A DNA stretch of 6,860 bases from Bacteroidota bacterium. Its GTDB lineage: Bacteria; Bacteroidota; Bacteroidia; 2-12-FULL-35-15. Position numbers and translations under genes: made by a program. Below, piece after piece: positions 6,333-6,860 of this stretch; the stretch's first letter is position 1, and each line of letters begins with the position of its first letter. The notes under the pieces were generated by a model. That model saw only the letters and a program-made list of their open reading frames with translations, was not told the DNA's origin and did no database searches. The stretch covers positions 1 to 6,860 of the forward strand of contig JAPLDC010000469.1 of assembly GCA_026391935.1 (NCBI GenBank), read 5' to 3'.

Positions 6333-6791
6333 ATGAACGAAAACAATATTAAGCAAATTCTTTATATACATTGTCAACAGTTTGTTGAACAGCGCATTTC
6401 AAATGCACAAGTCGCGATAAATACTGCAAAAGAATCGGCAAATGACGACACAAAAAGTAGTGCCGGCGATAAACATGAAACGGGTAGAGCTATGGCACAA
6501 TTGGAACAAGAGAAAAGTGCCATTCAATTAAATGAAGCGTATGAACTTCAAAATATATTGCAAAAAATAAATCCTCATTCATTTTCAGAAATAATTCAAA
6601 ATGGTAGTGTTGTTTTAACAAACAAAGGAAACTTTTTTATTTCTATTCCTGCCGGAAAAATAGTAATTGAAAATAAAGTTTATTTTGCTATTTCTATTGG
6701 TTCACCAATTGGTTTGAATCTCAAAAAAAAATCTAAAAAAATGCAATTTGACTTCAATGGTCAACTTTATGAAATCGAAGATATATTTTAA
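6333..6791 (+). CDS. GreA/GreB-like protein (often labelled 3-oxoacyl-ACP synthase)
   Basis: This 152-residue protein has the layout of transcript-cleavage factor GreA (about 158 residues). Residues 1-80 are a charged helical hairpin with the conserved stretch KSSAGDKHETGRAM at 41-54. Residues 88-152 are a small beta-rich domain with GSVV, FFISIP and AISIGSPIG (residues 119-127), ending YEIEDIF, which resembles the GreA C-terminal signature of SPIG, a basic segment and a closing strand. D46 and E49 (GDKHET) sit where GreA has its tip pair in GDLKEN, which holds the catalytic metal in RNA polymerase. As I recall, close relatives are widely labelled 3-oxoacyl-ACP synthase, but no ketosynthase motif is present and the protein is far too short. 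Function is inferred from resemblance; it may be a Gre-like RNA polymerase secondary-channel factor or a domain relative with another role. Confidence 0.68.
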   Translation: MNENNIKQILYIHCQQFVEQRISNAQVAINTAKESANDDTKSSAGDKHETGRAMAQLEQEKSAIQLNEAYELQNILQKINPHSFSEIIQNGSVVLTNKGNFFISIPAGKIVIENKVYFAISIGSPIGLNLKKKSKKMQFDFNGQLYEIEDIF

Positions 6792-6802
6792 TGTTATTTA
6801 CT

Positions 6803-6810
6803 TATATTTG
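6803..6810 (+). promoter_or_regulatory. -7 promoter-like box pointing off the right edge
   Basis: TATATTTG is an exact TAnnTTTG match 12 bases after the stop of the GreA-like gene. It could drive a gene beyond 6860. No clear -33 element is seen, and 6811-6860 holds no supportable coding start. Confidence 0.3.
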
Positions 6811-6860
6811 TTCTAGCACTATCATCTAAAAAATATTAAGTACGAAGTATTAACAAATTC

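Noticed and set aside
6791..6829. Twelve-codon ORF starting in TAATG after the GreA-like gene
   Set aside because: Too short, no recognisable features, and it runs through the putative -7 box.

Overview
The window is an AT-rich stretch of a Bacteroidota genome, and several independent signals agree on this. One secreted protein ends in a type IX secretion (T9SS type A) sorting domain. Both signal peptides appear to be cut just before a glutamine, as the Bacteroidetes Q-rule predicts. Five exact copies of the Bacteroidetes -7 promoter box TAnnTTTG sit just upstream of genes or point off the edge, and ribosome-binding sites are AT-rich without clear Shine-Dalgarno sequences. It looks like an ordinary chromosome of an environmental or aquatic member. 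I see no transposase, integrase, phage gene or CRISPR array.

Layout. (1) 1-726 (+): the C-terminal end of a DEAD-box RNA helicase, cut by the window edge, with a DbpA-type RNA-binding domain and a long Arg/Gly/Ser-rich repeat tail. A 19-bp perfect hairpin terminator follows. (2) 832-3294 (+): a large secreted protein made of a seven-repeat beta-propeller, a dockerin-like calcium module, a cohesin-like beta-sandwich and the T9SS sorting domain. Its promoter overlaps the previous gene's terminator. (3) 3317-3349: a bidirectional terminator between converging genes. (4) 3369-4313 (-): an SPFH/band-7 membrane protein. (5) 4457-4530 (+): a tRNA-Arg(ACG), divergent from the SPFH gene, with its own promoter and terminator. 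(6) 4799-5520 (+): a CPBP-family intramembrane protease broken by a one-base frameshift, preceded by a good promoter and a long leader. (7) 5576-6283 (+): a small predicted outer-membrane beta-barrel protein starting with TTG. (8) 6333-6791 (+): a GreA-like protein. (9) 6792-6860: a promoter-like -7 box pointing off the right edge.

The genes do not form one pathway. They are separate housekeeping or envelope units (RNA remodelling, T9SS-secreted adhesin-like protein, membrane scaffold, tRNA, membrane protease, OM barrel, transcription factor-like protein), mostly with their own terminators or promoters. The points most worth a second look are the A19/U56 swap in the tRNA, the GreA-like acidic motif in the last gene, the CPBP frameshift, and the dockerin-like plus cohesin-like modules in one T9SS protein. 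I found no clear evidence for a wholly new multi-gene system.
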